Shown: positions 12,401 to 24,431, counted from the stretch's first letter. The stretch: DNA of 64,000 bases from Xestospongia bergquistia (GCA_963965975.1 OZ014411.1:16644446-16708445), one strand, 5' to 3'. The notes: a model not told the origin generated them from the letters alone. Program-made: numbers and translations.

Positions 12401-13929
12401 CCAGATTTTGTTTAAAACACTTGCATTATAATATACCATCAATTTAGTAAATCCATTAGTATCCATAAAAATGTTAGCTACTATAAAACAATTATAAAGT
12501 TGATATAGCAAAACTCATAAGTGCATACTGCAGCTGTTCAGTCTAGAGGACAGCATAACTTACAATTGACAAATAACAGTCTTATATAAAGTATTCACTA
12601 AAGGCAACCCTTATAGTCTTGGGTACATAGCCTTAGTCTATAATAAATAAAGTACTTGTTCTATTACACTTACAAAGCAAATGTATGTTTTAATTGTAAA
12701 CTTGAGCTCATTAGTACTCCTATTAACTTAATAAAAGGATTAAATAATGCTCCAAAAGAATTTATCAGGAGTTTCTAAATCTATGTATAATTGCTACTCA
12801 TTTATATGGAGTGAATGTCTGACTGACCATGCATGTTAGACACAAATTTAAAACAAAAAACCAAACCTGATGGAATAGAACAGTTGAGCATGACTGTATC
12901 CCGTAAAGGGTTACAATAGATTGAATTTGTTCTGTAATATGAAGAGTAACTATTGCATTTAAATAGTGAGTTATATTTTGTGTTACAGGATGAATATGGT
13001 CCAAATCCAAATTTAGTCCATGGTCCTCCATTAAAACGATAAAAAGGATCTAAATTAAAGTACAAAATGTAAATTATATTTAGTTATACTCTATTTATTT
13101 ACAAGTGAGACAATTATTGGTTTTATTTTCTTACATGGACTATTATATCCAAGTTGTTTGCAGGCAACTCTTGCTTCATTACATCCCCAGCTAAAGTCAC
13201 ATACTGCTGTCCAGTGTCCTGTTGAGTCACATATCTGTAACATACCACTGTCTCCTGTACTGTTAGTGGTAATGTTGTAAAGACGAATTTGTTGATATTC
13301 GCAACCACCTATAATTAATTAGTTTGTTTAATTTGTTAATAATTTTTTTTCTATAGAAAATGTAAAACTCACTTGTATCAAAGTTACACTGAAGATTCAG
13401 AGAATCTCTAGCTCTGTTGCAAACACCTGAGGACAAACCAGAAGTACTAAGGCAAGAAATGACATTTGACTTGCTACTACCACAGTAGCTTTTTGCCGCA
13501 TATCCAAAAGCACCACCACTAGGACCATTATTAATACTAGTTATTGGATCTATTAGCAAGAAAGATATTGATACAAACATCATATATTTTAAGTAAACAT
13601 AATTGTACTCACCTGGATTATTGTATCCTAGCTGTTTACAAGCTACAATAGAGTGAGACTGGGTCCATCTATAATCACACACAGCTAGCCAATTACCAGC
13701 CTTGCATATCTGAAGCATGCCATTATCTGGTACTGAAGCAGTGCCGTTGTAAAGGCGAATTGTATTAGTTGTACAGGCACTAGCTGAATATAACATGCAA
13801 TAATATAATTCAATTATGAAAACACAGTCAATAAAAGGTCTAACGCATAATGCACTTTAAATTATACATACCTAAGTTATGTAGAGCAATGAAAAAGAGC
13901 AAAGCAAAAAAGACACGAGCAAAAAACAT
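6956..13929 (-). CDS. Five-SRCR-domain type I membrane receptor, left copy
   Basis: Thirteen exons join to 713 codons plus stop: 13929-13872, 13783-13613, 13549-13373, 13308-13135, 13049-12867, 11427-11248, 10658-10488, 10278-10108, 10064-9897, 8577-8416, 8369-8199, 7429-7255, 7136-6956. Exon 1 is a signal peptide starting MFFARVFFALLFF. Exons 2-11 pair up into five scavenger-receptor cysteine-rich domains (about residues 23-595), with hallmarks such as CKQLGY and CRQLGG. Exon 12 has a Ser/Thr-rich stalk and most of the transmembrane helix (SGSLFASGLLFLIIAICI). Exon 13 has a basic stop-transfer (ARMRK) and a short tail with SDYDGKEF. All introns are phase 1 except the last (phase 2). Most domains carry eight or nine cysteines. 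SRCR proteins bind extracellular ligands or microbes; the ligand here is unknown. The start is the only ATG before the leader. No frame breaks were seen. Confidence 0.9.
9392..9441. repeat. (GT)n(AT)n microsatellite
   Basis: A short GT run joins about 20 AT repeats, inside intron 9 of the left SRCR gene. The aligned tract in the right arm (about 59540-59620) is broken and shorter. Confidence 0.9.
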
Positions 13930-14228
13930 CTTCAAGAAATCGTATGCCGGAAGTTATCAAACACTTATTAATTATTCGTTATTTTATATCTATATATAAT
14001 TTTAATCACAATAATTGGTCTTCATGAATAAATAATATCTCAAGGAATTCCATGCAACATCTCCTGGTGTATTCACATCAATCAAATTTGTTTAAAAGAC
14101 ATGAAAGTACTTGGTTCCATTTTTTAACACTTTTATCATAACTCCGCTTCATCAGTACTATTTAAATTATATTTAACATCAATCCTGCATAACTTAATAT
14201 ACTGTTCCTATGCATGCATGGGACCATG

Positions 14229-16315
14229 TCTGAAATCAATAAATTAGAAAAATGAACGTTTCAACATTTTGTTCAATCACAATAATTAGAATTGGACTGC
14301 TGATTGTCCTTGCTCCTCTATTTATTTGATATTCCTTCCCTTTCCTCTTGTAAAACTATACTTTGTTCCAAATTAAACTAATCATTTATAAAGATATGAA
14401 ACAGTAAGTCAATTCAAACTCAATACAGCATTCTTGTTATAATTAACTCTGATCAGACTGGGTCATATTATTTAATTTATATCACTCGCTTCAGATTGAC
14501 TCATACATTTCTAACATTCTTTGATTAACAGTTTATTACTTATCAAGTTTGATGATCTATATCCTAGCTGTACTATTAGTGGTACTTGTCATTTAACAAA
14601 AATAATATTATATATAATTATAGTTCTTGATTGAAAAATAATTTTCACCAATTGCTAACAAACACTTAAAAATACAAAGACATATATGATGGATCTATAG
14701 TAGAGTACAAATCATGATCACTGATTGCCATTGTCCCAATTCTTCTATTTAAGTGAAAGAATGATCAGTTCAACCTATTTCTCTCTCAGTAACAAAACTA
14801 CTCTAAACTAGAAGACATAAAACATTATTAGATCTCAATTCTGTGGAAATAAAGACATACTCCTTAGCATCAAAATGTTACCTGTTTGATCCAGGGTTGT
14901 TTTTACTAGATAAAATACAAAGGAGTATAAGAAACAAAACTAGAAGTGATAAATCACCACCCTCACCATTTCCTGATGCTTAATTTCAACTGCAATAACT
15001 CCAACCATCCCATGCAGTCTTCTCTTAATAGTATATGGTATCTGATAACAATACCATAATTATAATTCAGTACTAACTCCCCGTTGAATCGTAACCACAA
15101 CATGGTTAAATTACACCCACAATCACCCTTAATAGCAAATAATTTTATCACACTCACTTTATTGTTTACCAACAACCATGATATTAGAATTTTATTAAAA
15201 TTTGATAAAATTGTAATAAATTATCATTAAAACAAGGTAAATTATAGCTAGTTATCTACGAAAGAGTCCACAAAAAGTGCATGAAAACTGAAAGCATATG
15301 AGCGATCTTTGAGAAAAAGAAAAAAAGAAAGGTCATCATAATAAATTATTTAGGTGATACTTCCATATCTATAAATAGGCTGAAAAGCATCCACAGTAAT
15401 CACTGTATCCATAATGAATAACAAGAAATATGTCCTATAAAGTTCTGAGTAGTTAAATAACAGGAAATTTAGTGACAAGGGTTTTCAAATTAAACACAAA
15501 GTAAATTTAATACATAAAACCATGTATCACTCTTGGGTTAAAATTTGCACTCAAAAAGGTTGATGGAACCTTAGTATTAGTGATCTAATATAATGACAAA
15601 CTAGGTCTAATTGCAAACTTGTGTGCAAACTATTTATGGAACAACCACTTCAAAGCTGCCCTCTCACTTATGCTGTAATCCAGCTATCTTTCTAAAAAAG
15701 AAGGTTACATTTCTTTCAAATTTCACTTTGTCGTGAAGATGACTTCTGAGGTGAACTGCTTTAGGACCCAGTATAACTGAAACAAGTCAATGCTTTTATA
15801 TTAATATAAGGAATCTCTAAAATTATTGATTACATAACCTGTCTAACAAGTTAAGAAGAAAGTTCTTGTCGTTTTCAAATAAGTTAAACATATCCAAAGT
15901 AACCACTGTACCTAGGTGAATAAGAAAATTGTAAATGTTTATCTCTTAGCAAGAAGTAAGAAAATTCTGTAGCTACTTTATACCCAAACAATTTAATTAG
16001 ATTCAAAATGTCACCCATAATATCTACTTCTCCATACTAATTACAATTTTCCTCCCTCTGGTAATCTACCTGTCTTGTTTCCTCTAAGTTCAAAAGAAAC
16101 ATTTATTATGGCCAGAATAAAGTTTGAAGTATAGTTCTTTGAACTTTTTACCAGTTGAGTTATTTTTAACTTAAAGTGTTTCTTGTTTCTTTTATACTAC
16201 TTTCATTTCACTTTTTAGCATTGATCATTTTGCTACAGTCATACTCTATTATAACTTAACAATATTTCAAAAGATATAATCATACTGTAAACAACTTGCA
16301 TTTATAGAATGTATC
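14229..16315. other. Gene-free AT-rich spacer
   Basis: Only short open frames occur, with no domain, splice-bounded exon or RNA gene I can support. It separates the inverted-duplication arm from the tandem array. Confidence 0.5.
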
Positions 16316-17606
16316 GTAATCTAGCTGTTAATACTTTGTACAATTTGGATATGATACCAGACCCAGTTTGATTCCATGCTATGAATAGGGTAGAGAGGTT
16401 TGCAATGGTATAGTCAGAGGTTAAAGTTAGACAAATGGGATTGAAGGTCAAAAGTTTTTGGGATTACACAAACTGGATTATAACTTCTATCCATCTAAAC
16501 ATTAATCAACTGATTAGAGTAGCAACAGAACAAGCTGCAATAAGGGGAATAAAAATAGTGAACTACTTCATTTCTATCACTATATGTACAATGTATATCA
16601 TACAGTATTATTAACTTATATTACTGCACAAGATATAGTTAATAAAGTAGTACACATCATGTTACATAAAGGATTATACATGTCCAGTATATACTTAATA
16701 TAAGGTAAGTTATATAAGATGACACAAGTATATAATATAGGGCTGCTTTAGTACACTATGGTGTCTTCAATTAGTGTACCACAATCAGTAAGTAACTTAT
16801 AATCATGTTACTACACAAACACCCAATTAATTAAGGCATACTATATTTCTATGCAAATAATGATATAGTGGATGATAATAACAATAGCTAGACATATTAG
16901 AGCTATATTTATAAATTACAGTGGTCTTGAAGTAGTAGTAATAGATATATTGCATTCAATAAACTGAAAGACAGTTAATAAGATAGTAATCTTAATAGAA
17001 GATATACGACTTGTAATAACTAACTAAGAACAGTAGTTAACTGTATCTTACCAATTACATTGCTTTATTTAAGTTATATCTACTCAGAAATTATTGCCTA
17101 CATAGTAACCACATAGTCTCAATGTGGTTGCCATTGTATGGCCAGACAATTGAGGGGAGGAAAACATCTGGTCATATGATCTTGAAGAGATATTTTAGGC
17201 AAAATTTGATAAAATAGATATATAATATTTATTAGCTAAATTAGCAAGTGATGTCAGGTTTGCCATTACATATCCACATGTAGATCTGATCCAAACATTT
17301 AGTCCTTGTTCATGATTTATACCTATGCTCTAGTTACTGGTACTCATATATAGGGTTATTAGGTTAAACAAACTAAGACAATGGAATAGAGATTGTTACA
17401 GGAAATAAAACACAAGGGCAGCTAGTCCTTGTACTGTTTCTTATTTTGTCTGCTTTAGAGCCACCATTAGAGGAATTAAATAATCCAAGCCATCAAACCC
17501 ATGTCATACCACAAGTCCAACCCAATTAAGTTGACTCGGCAGAATTCTCTGACTCTCTTTGATGTTAATTAGAGACATGAGATATTAAATAAGTTATGTT
17601 TAAAAC

Positions 17607-17767
17607 TATTAGAGTTATACGATATAATACAACAATAACAGAAACAAAAATTACTAACTTATATATACTCAGAGATTATAGAATGCTCTTTTAATTACAT
17701 GAGTTGTGAAACACAATGATTAAATATATGTTAATAACACCAATAAAGTGTTAAGTGTTTTCCAATA
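17607..17767 (-). repeat. Copia 3' LTR (about 161 bp)
   Basis: On the minus strand it starts TATTGGAAAACAC straight after the purine tract and ends CGTATAACTCTAATA. Copia LTRs normally run TG...CA; here both termini carry a G-to-A or C-to-T type change (TA...TA), consistent with age. Confidence 0.75.
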
Positions 17768-17774
17768 CTCCTTC

Positions 17775-18371
17775 TCACTTCACACTTGATTGTTCATATA
17801 ATCCAACTAACATTCTTAACTTCTTGAATCTCTCTTTTCTTAGTCCTTTAGTCAGCATATCAGCTACCATGCTTTCCGTTTGACAGTTCATTACTTCAAT
17901 GTTCTTCTTGATTACTTGCTCTCTGATGAAATGATATTTGATTTCAATATGTTTAGATCTGCCATGAGACTCTGGATTTTTTGACATACAGATTGTAGCT
18001 TGATTGTCTTCGTAGACTACTGTTGGTGGTTATTCACCTTGAAGATCTGTATTGAGTTGCCTTAGCCAAATGGCTTCTAGAGCTGCTAGTGACAATGCAA
18101 TATACTCGGCTTCAGCTGTAGAGAGAGCAACACATGACTGCTTTCTACTTTTCCAACTTATTGCTGTACCACCAACTTGAAAGATGTATCCAGAGGTAGA
18201 CTTTCGGTCATCAGCATCTCCAGCCCAATGAGAATCAGAAAAACCAATACAGGTACTTGAATCAGCCTTCTTATACAACAGACCATAATTTTGTGTACCT
18301 TTTAGATATCGTATTATTCGCTTGACTGCAGTCCAGTGTTCCTTTGTGGGATTGAAACAAAACTTAGCCAT
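17775..18371 (-). pseudogene. Copia RNase H domain with a premature stop
   Basis: The first part (18371-18030) has GFSDSHWAGDADDRKSTSGY and then LSTAEAEYIALS, the signature of Copia RNase H, which removes the RNA strand during reverse transcription. A TAA near 18027-18029 interrupts the frame. The same frame continues with ATICMSKNPESHGRSKHIEI and a C-terminal ADMLTKGL motif down to the stop at 17775. The break is therefore a nonsense change, not a frameshift. Confidence 0.88.
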
Positions 18372-19293
18372 ATGATATATCTGGTCTGGTCATTGTTGAG
18401 AGATACTGCAGACTTCCCACTGCTGTTTGGTATAAATTTGCATCAAATAACTCATCCTGCTCTGAAGCTTTTATCATAGATAGTAGAGTACTACTCTACT
18501 ATCTATGCTTTTATCAACTTCACCCCAGAGCTAACAGGAGTAGCAACTGACTTAGCATTCTCCATCCCGAGCTTCTCTATAATGCTACCAGTGTAAGTCA
18601 GCTGGCCAATTCATATCGAGTTTTTTTCATAATGTTGATTGACTAGTACACCTAGGATATAGTGTAATTCACCAAGATCTTTTACTTCAAACTGTGCACA
18701 GAGTGCTCTCTTCACTTCTTCTTGCTTTTTGTAGCAAGCACCATATCATCGACATATACTGCAATCACAAACAACTCTCCTTCTGAATTGATATATAAGC
18801 ATGGATCACTGCTGGCTTGTACGAATCCCATCTTCTTTAGCTGATGATCAAGAGTCATATTCCAGCATCTTGGTGCTAGCTTCAATCCATACAGACTGCG
18901 TTTGAGCTTACAAACCAGATGCTCCTTTCCTTTGACTTCAAAGCCTTCAGGTTGCTTCATATAGACTTCTTCTTCTAAATTACCATTGAGAAAGGCTGAT
19001 GTTACGTCCATTTGGTGAAGTAGCATTCCACTCTGAGCTGCCATTGCAATAATCGAATGAATAGATTCAAATCGAATTACAGGACAGAACGTCTCATCAT
19101 CGTCTTGTCCTGCTTTTTGTGAAAATCCTTGAGCAACCAATCTTGCTTTATACCTTTCAACTGAACCATCTGCCTTGATTTTCCTTTTGAACACCCATTT
19201 ACTTCCCACAGGTTTCCTGTCTTTTGGAAGCTCCGTCAGATCATACACGTTATTTGCTTTTAGAGACGACATCTCCTTAGTCATAGCTTCCAT
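18372..19293 (-). pseudogene. Copia reverse transcriptase
   Basis: The intact stretch 19293-18712 carries KWVFKRKIKADG, KARLVAQGF, MDVTSAFLNGNLEEEVYM, QPEGF, LKRSLYGLK and the catalytic YVDDM. Past 18712 the frame is lost. The remaining connection to RNase H (18700-18372) is recognisable only in pieces and contains the 33-bp palindrome at 18475-18507. Retrotransposon enzyme, copying element RNA into DNA; not functional as it stands. Confidence 0.9.
18475..18507. repeat. Perfect 16-bp inverted repeat with 1-nt centre
   Basis: CATAGATAGTAGAGTA at 18475-18490, C at 18491, then its exact reverse complement at 18492-18507. GCTTTTATC occurs on both sides as a direct repeat. It interrupts the Copia coding sequence, so it looks like a template-switch duplication made during or after insertion. 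Confidence 0.9.
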
Positions 19294-19663
19294 CCACTCC
19301 TCCTTCTCGGGACTGGTTGATGACTCATTAAAAGTAGTGGGTTCTGGGCAATGTTCTGTCTGTATTGTGTTGACCCACTCACCATAGTAATCAGGTGGTC
19401 TCTTTTCTCAATTAGAACGTCACAGAACAACTTCATCCTTGAGCTCAGTTGACTCATTTCTTTCCTGATTTTGTTGACCACTTTTTCTTCAGTATTTTGA
19501 GGAAATTTGTTTGATAAGTCAATCTCAACCATCTTGTCGACTTTATCTTGCTCCTTCTCAAGTCCACTGCAGTTGTTCTCATCAAAAACAACATCACGGC
19601 TGTAGAAGACTTTTCTTTCCTGTGGACTGTAGAGACTATATCCCTTGACATTTGTTCCATATC

Positions 19664-20488
19664 CTAGAAGGATGCACTTCTTTGCTTTCGAATCCAACTT
19701 CCTTCACTCTTGTTTTGAGATGTGTGCATAAGCTGCAGAACCAAACACCTTGAGATGATTAACTGATGGTTTGACACCTGCAAAGCTTCATAAGGTGTGA
19801 ACTCATTAAGTGACTTTGTTTGACTTCTGTTTTTCAAGTAGACTGCTAAAGCTTCTGCCCAAAACATCTGAGGTAAGCGAGCTCCAACTAGCATCGATCT
19901 GACTGATTCTACCAGTGTACTGTTTAGACGCTTTGCAACGCCGTTTTGCTCAGGTGATCTTGGAACGGTTAGCTCATGCTTAATGCCTTCCTTCTTTAGG
20001 TGGGACTGGAATTCAGTAGATGTGTACTCGCCTCCATTGTCAGTACGAAGTGCAATCAACTTGTATCCTGTAGATCTCTCTACCATGACTTTCCATTCCT
20101 GAAAATACTTGAATACATGACTTTTGTACTTAAAAATATAGACCCATACATACCTCGTTTTATCATCTACAAAGGTGAGGAAGTATTCGGCTCCACTAAG
20201 AGATTTTTAATTAATTTTTACACAAACATCGCTGTGAACAAGTCCCAATGGTACTTCTGCTCGTTTTCCTCCAACAGTTGGGAATGGGGTACGATGAATC
20301 TTCCCCTGTACACATGATTCACAGAATATCATTTCATCAGATACATCATCTTGATTCAGGCCATTTACTAACTGCTCATTTGCTAGCTTCTTTAGACTTG
20401 CTACATTTAAATAACCATAGCGATTATGCCATATTGCTATACGACTTCGTTCCTTTGCTGCATTGATTATCTGATGTTGAATAAACAT
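19664..20488 (-). pseudogene. Copia integrase with a lost catalytic residue
   Basis: 20488-20207 is the GAG-pre-integrase zinc region: IWHNRYGYLN, then CESCVQGK. The second zinc-binding His of the usual GHLN is Tyr. About 120 bp of disrupted sequence follows. 20086-19664 then carries the end of the DDE core: RTDNGGEYTS supplies an Asp, and the motif usually written NGVAERxN reads NGVAKRLN, replacing the catalytic Glu. AEALAVYLKNRSQTKSL and TPYEAL complete the fold. Integrase joins the DNA copy to the chromosome; these changes should abolish that. Confidence 0.88.
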
Positions 20489-20503
20489 CTGGCAATTCAG
20501 ATA

Positions 20504-20896
20504 CTAGAGGCTTCCACATTTTGTTGCTGAACCAACTACTTCTTGATCTTCATTGATGATCTCGCACATAGAATCATCAAATTTGACTCTCTTTCCAAAC
20601 TCTGTGGCTTTTGAGATACTCAATAGATTGTACAATAACTTTGGTACATAGAGAACATTGTGCAGAGTGGCACTCTTGTATGTTCCATCAAGTTGCTTCA
20701 GTTTCAGCTTAACTGTTCCTCGTTTTGTATACTCATCGCTTCTTCCATCTCCAAGTGTTACAGCTTGTGGTCTGTCCATGACCTCCAACTCACTGAACAT
20801 CATCTTGTTGCAGCAAATATGACATGTAGCTCCTGAATCAATAATCCAACTATTGGTATGATTACCAGCTGCTAGTGCTTGTGCTGAGGCTAGCAA
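20504..20896 (-). pseudogene. Copia aspartic protease region
   Basis: WIIDSGATCHICCNK contains the D-S-G-A active site of Copia proteases. It is followed by VTLGDGRSDEYTKRGTVKL and LHNVLYVPKLLYNLLSIS, the usual downstream region. The open frame is 130 codons, ending at a stop that separates it from integrase. It cuts the Gag-Pol polyprotein. Confidence 0.9.
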
Positions 20897-21681
20897 TCCA
20901 ATACTAGTATCATTGCTCTTCTTGTGCTAACTGATAATTTCTTTCTATCAGCATTCTTCAGCTTCTTGCGTTCATACCAATCCTTCTGCATATGTCCGAG
21001 CTTTCCACAGTGATGGCAGTGTATTCCTCGTTTCAACTTTGGCTTGTGTTTGGCAGCCAATGCAGCTCTTTGTCGATCTGTCTCATCTCGACGATCTCTT
21101 GATTTCTTTTCCTCGTACAGTAGACAATCCATCACTACTTCCATTGTAGGAACTTTCTCGCTGGCTTCTAATGCACTGACAAGCGTATCATAAGACTCTG
21201 GAAGGCTGGCGAGTAAATGAACAACACGATCTTCTTCGTCCAGTTGGGCTCCAATAACAGCAAGCTCGTTGAAGACTTCTATCATCTGCTTGATGTGTCT
21301 CTGGACTGGTTCTCCTTCTTTCAGACGTAACGAATGGAGTTTTCTTCATAGCACTAATTTATTCGCACATGTTTTCTTTTGAAATTGACTTTCTAGTTTC
21401 TTCCAGACATCAACGGGATTATCAGGTTTTCCAAGTAAATACAGCAGAGACAGATCAATAGTTAAAACAATTGTAGCCAAAGCTCAATCCCTTTTTGCTC
21501 GATACTTTGCGAAGGTAGCTGTGCTTTCATCTAGATCGGGAGGATTCTCCGTCTCACTTACGATGCCCCAAAGATCTTCCTTCATAAGTGCCATTTGACA
21601 CTGTAGCTTCCAAGTAGCATAATCTCCTTCCTTGAGACGAACCACACTCACAGTCTTTGACTCTGTTGCCATTGTCAGCAT
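20890..21681 (-). pseudogene. Copia Gag
   Basis: The start 21681-21484 reads MLTMATESKTVSVVRLKEGD, then YATWKLQCQMALMKEDLWGIV, typical of Copia Gag N-termini. After breaks at about 21300-21480, the frame 21285-20890 gives LLASLPESYDTLVSALEAS and a zinc knuckle CHHCGKLGHMQKDW. The knuckle should be C-x2-C-x4-H-x4-C, but the last Cys is Trp. Gag packages element RNA. The frame overlaps the protease frame by a few bases. Confidence 0.88.
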
Positions 21682-21696
21682 CCTGGGCTCATAACC
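21681..21696 (-). promoter_or_regulatory. Copia primer-binding site for the initiator tRNA-Met anticodon arm
   Basis: The minus strand reads GGTTATGAGCCCAGGA directly after the LTR remnant. Its complement, CTGGGCTCATAACC, fits the anticodon stem-loop of eukaryotic initiator tRNA-Met (CAT anticodon with U33). This indicates priming by an internally cleaved half-tRNA, as in Drosophila copia. The tRNA match is from memory. Confidence 0.7.
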
Positions 21697-21725
21697 TGTT
21701 AGAGTTATACGATATAATACAACAA
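21697..21725 (-). repeat. Truncated 5' LTR remnant (29 bp)
   Basis: TTAGAGTTATACGATATAAT and the next seven bases match the end of the 3' LTR exactly. Beyond 21725 the sequence is the host tandem unit, so the rest of this LTR is missing. The terminal TG is intact here, unlike in the 3' LTR. Confidence 0.8.
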
Positions 21726-22406
21726 CAATGACTATTATACATTATAGGTACACTACTATAACACAAACCACAATATTTAATTATATAATACATTTATTGA
21801 GATATATTAATAACAAGTCAACATATACTTATAATGGTGTTGTTTCTTACTAGTTTTGTCTTTGTGTTTTCTCCTTGTTTTCAATTCCTAAATATTTGTT
21901 ATGAAGTGAAAAATAGGCTATAGAAATGATTATTATATACTGTACAATAACAACAACGATATACTAAGCAAGAAAACAATCATAACGTTTATAATTGAAA
22001 AGAGATAGTGATGATACTTTTATTGATATAATCAACCAGAGTTTACTAATATGGAGTTAGTAGACTTCAAAGTAATGATGAAGAATATAATAACAATTAA
22101 GTTAATTTTGTTAGCATTTCATAGCTTAAGGGTTACTGGTCATTTGCACTTACTATATATCAAAACACCTGTTGCTATATGTATGATGATGATGATTATA
22201 TGTACCATGTATGTTAGGTTTGTTTGTCATATATGTCAATATAATTAACACACCTTCATCTCCATGTGGTCTAAATGTATTGCTTAACATAGTTTGTAAA
22301 GATAAGCACTTGTACAATGACAGACTATGCCATAGTAATGAACAAATAAAATGCAATGTTGATATATTAATATGTTCATAGTAAAAATATGAACGACAAA
22401 ATACAA

Positions 22407-22476
22407 TTCACTTTGTACCAGTGAACACTATGACAGTTACTATGGCATTAACCAGTGTTCACTATAACAAAGTGAA
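22407..22476. repeat. Conserved hairpin CAGTGAACACT, copy 1
   Basis: The arms 22407-22429 and 22454-22476 pair at 20 of 23 positions (TTCACTTTGT and AGTGAACACT on either side of a 3-nt mismatch), with a 24-nt loop. The structure recurs at 26020-26081, 26469-26530, 29104-29165, 29553-29612 and 32184-32250 in the other units. The last has a 3-nt interruption in its right arm. Confidence 0.85.
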
Positions 22477-22847
22477 TACCAGTGTCCATGTTTTTCTAGT
22501 GTTAATCTATAAGTACAGATTATATTATGTGTAAGTGTGACCAGCTCTGCTAACACTAAGCTTCATTTTTATATGACTACTCTTTGTATGTTCAAAATAA
22601 TCCTAGGACTAAATTATAGTTTGTCTGAATAAACATTTTATCAAAACAACCTTTAAGTATGTGACCCATGTCAAATGTATAATGCTACATACATGGAGAG
22701 TGCTTACAACAGCCTACATACATATATAATTGCCCAACCTACTAATTTAATTTACTTACATGGATATATGCATGCACAGTTCAGTAATAAGAGCATCATC
22801 ATTGTCATATGGAAAAAAAACAGAGCAAAAAAGACAGATCTTATTAT

Positions 22848-23459
22848 TGTAAGTGAATGGTTCACAGTTTTCTACCGTACTAGGGATATAGTAATTACAG
22901 GAGAGTCTCATTATGTTCATATTTCTATAATGAAGTAAACTTTTTATGCTCATATTACAAACATATGTCATAAAAATTGGCCAGAGATAAGGTATTATTA
23001 TTAAATCAACTATCTAGTCACTTTATATCATTATTATTACAATTATAAAGTGTTGCTTTAAAGTATTAATAATACCTTTGTAATAACATGTGACCACACC
23101 CACTTCATTTTATTATTATAATGTATATAATATAATAGCTTTAAATGATACTAACATTGTGTATTAATTTATTGATGTATATGTATATTGTTTTACAGAC
23201 TTATTGAAAAAATATGGCTGTTCATCCATTTATTTCACAACATAAGACACACTTCATAATTAGTAATACTAGACAGAACCAAGATGAAGATAACCAAGGA
23301 TATATAGGAAAAGATATACACAATGATATCGCTCATGACAACATTGTTTTAACTGTGGTAGTAGCACAACAAGAAATAAGTCAAGACTGGCCATGGGAGC
23401 AAAGACACATTCAATGTAATAACAACGCTATTGGATATTTTGTTAGTAGAAAATTATAA
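22848..23459 (+). CDS. Small tandem gene, copy 1 (81 aa, WPWEQ motif)
   Basis: The coding exon opens at ATG 23214 and ends at the stop 23457-23459. A strong acceptor (TTTTACAG, ending 23198) lies 15 bp before the ATG. A conserved donor (TTATT|GTAAGT) at 22848/22849 suggests a non-coding first exon and a 350-bp intron. The protein starts MAVHPFISQHKTHFIISNTR, is rich in Asp, Gln and Asn, and has QDWPWEQRHIQC near residue 65. There is no signal peptide, membrane segment or known domain. This copy is the most diverged at its end (VSRKL rather than VNGKL). Function unknown. Conserved start, stop, splice signals and length in three copies favour a real gene. Confidence 0.6.
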
Positions 23460-24431
23460 AAGTAAATACAATTATACAGTTCTATAAAATGTAGATTTTT
23501 AATAGTTAGAACCATTAATAGTACTTACAACATTGTGTGTTAAATGGTACATTGTCAAGCCTTTTTTGTATATGCTGTGGTATTTACACTATATCATTTT
23601 ATATAGCATGATACTACATGTACAAATGTCTTGTTAGATAGTAATATTGAACTGTAATGATTTTTGGTAGAGTTATATTACATAATGATCTTCTAGAAAG
23701 TATAAGTTGTGTTTAGTCAGAATATAGCATTCATTGCATTCTAACAGAAGAAAATGCTATATTTAGCTAATAATGGCCAATAGATAATCATAATTATACT
23801 AAAGCTGTTTATACTTTGTTCAAATTGTTTGATACCAGACTCAGTCTTATTCCATGTATATCAGGTTATGTATAGGCCATAGAGGTTTCCAATGGTGGAG
23901 TCAAAAGTTAAAGTTAGACAAATGTGATACAGGTCAAAGTTTTAGGATTACCCAAACTGGATCACAACGTGCATTTATCTAACATCAATCCACTGAATCA
24001 AGTAGTAACAGATCAAGTTTTAAAAGGGGAATAGTAGAGAATCACTTCATTTCTATCACTATACATATACAATAAATAGTGTACAGTATTAATAACTTCT
24101 ACTAGTGCACGCGATATAGTTAATTAAGTAATACACCTCGTGTTACGTAAAGAATTATACATTTGCTTCATATAAGGTAAGTTATATAAGATGATACAAG
24201 CATATTGTATAAGGTTGCTTTAGTACATTATGGTGTCTTCAATTATAGTACTATAATCAATGTAACTAACTGATAATGACATTACTATACAAACATCCAA
24301 TTGAGCATACTACACACTATATATAAATAATGATGTAGTAGATGATAAGAGCAATAGCTAGAGTTACAGTTAAAAATGACAGTGGTCCACTAATACTAGT
24401 AGAAATGCATTTGACAAACATTTGAAAATAT

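Larger units (their letters stand above)
640..14228. repeat. Left arm of a large inverted duplication
   Basis: Read on the minus strand, this block matches 54352-64000 in order: SRCR gene promoter, all 13 exons, introns, 3' flank and a distal non-coding block. The inner end is near 14228, where the shared sequence around GCATGCATAGGAACAGTA stops matching. The outer end is at or beyond 640, where AACAAG(A)CGTCCAGACA pairs with the last bases of the window. Compared with the right arm it has extra DNA at about 806-1868 and about 2204-5665, and lacks about 445 bp found at 57786-58230. Exon sequence is nearly identical and introns slightly less so. Confidence 0.93.
17607..21725 (-). mobile_element. 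Decayed Ty1/Copia LTR retrotransposon
   Basis: On the minus strand the order is LTR remnant, primer-binding site, Gag, protease (DSGAT), integrase, reverse transcriptase (YVDD), RNase H, polypurine tract (AGAAGGAG), LTR. Integrase before reverse transcriptase is the Copia order. The 3' LTR is 17607-17767. Only about 29 bp of the 5' LTR remain (21697-21725). Stops and frameshifts split the polyprotein, the integrase catalytic Glu is Lys, and the Gag zinc knuckle lacks its last Cys, so it is not autonomous. It sits inside a unit of the tandem array: flanks at 17605 and 21735 align to about 25250 and 25361 of the next unit, so roughly 100 bp of the target are missing. It must be younger than the unit it interrupts. 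Confidence 0.93.

Noticed and set aside
22741..22790. TATA-like ATATAT and TCAGT as a core promoter of the small gene
   Set aside because: Conserved between units, but the spacing (about 18 bp) is too short for a normal TATA-initiator pair. I cannot support it as a promoter.
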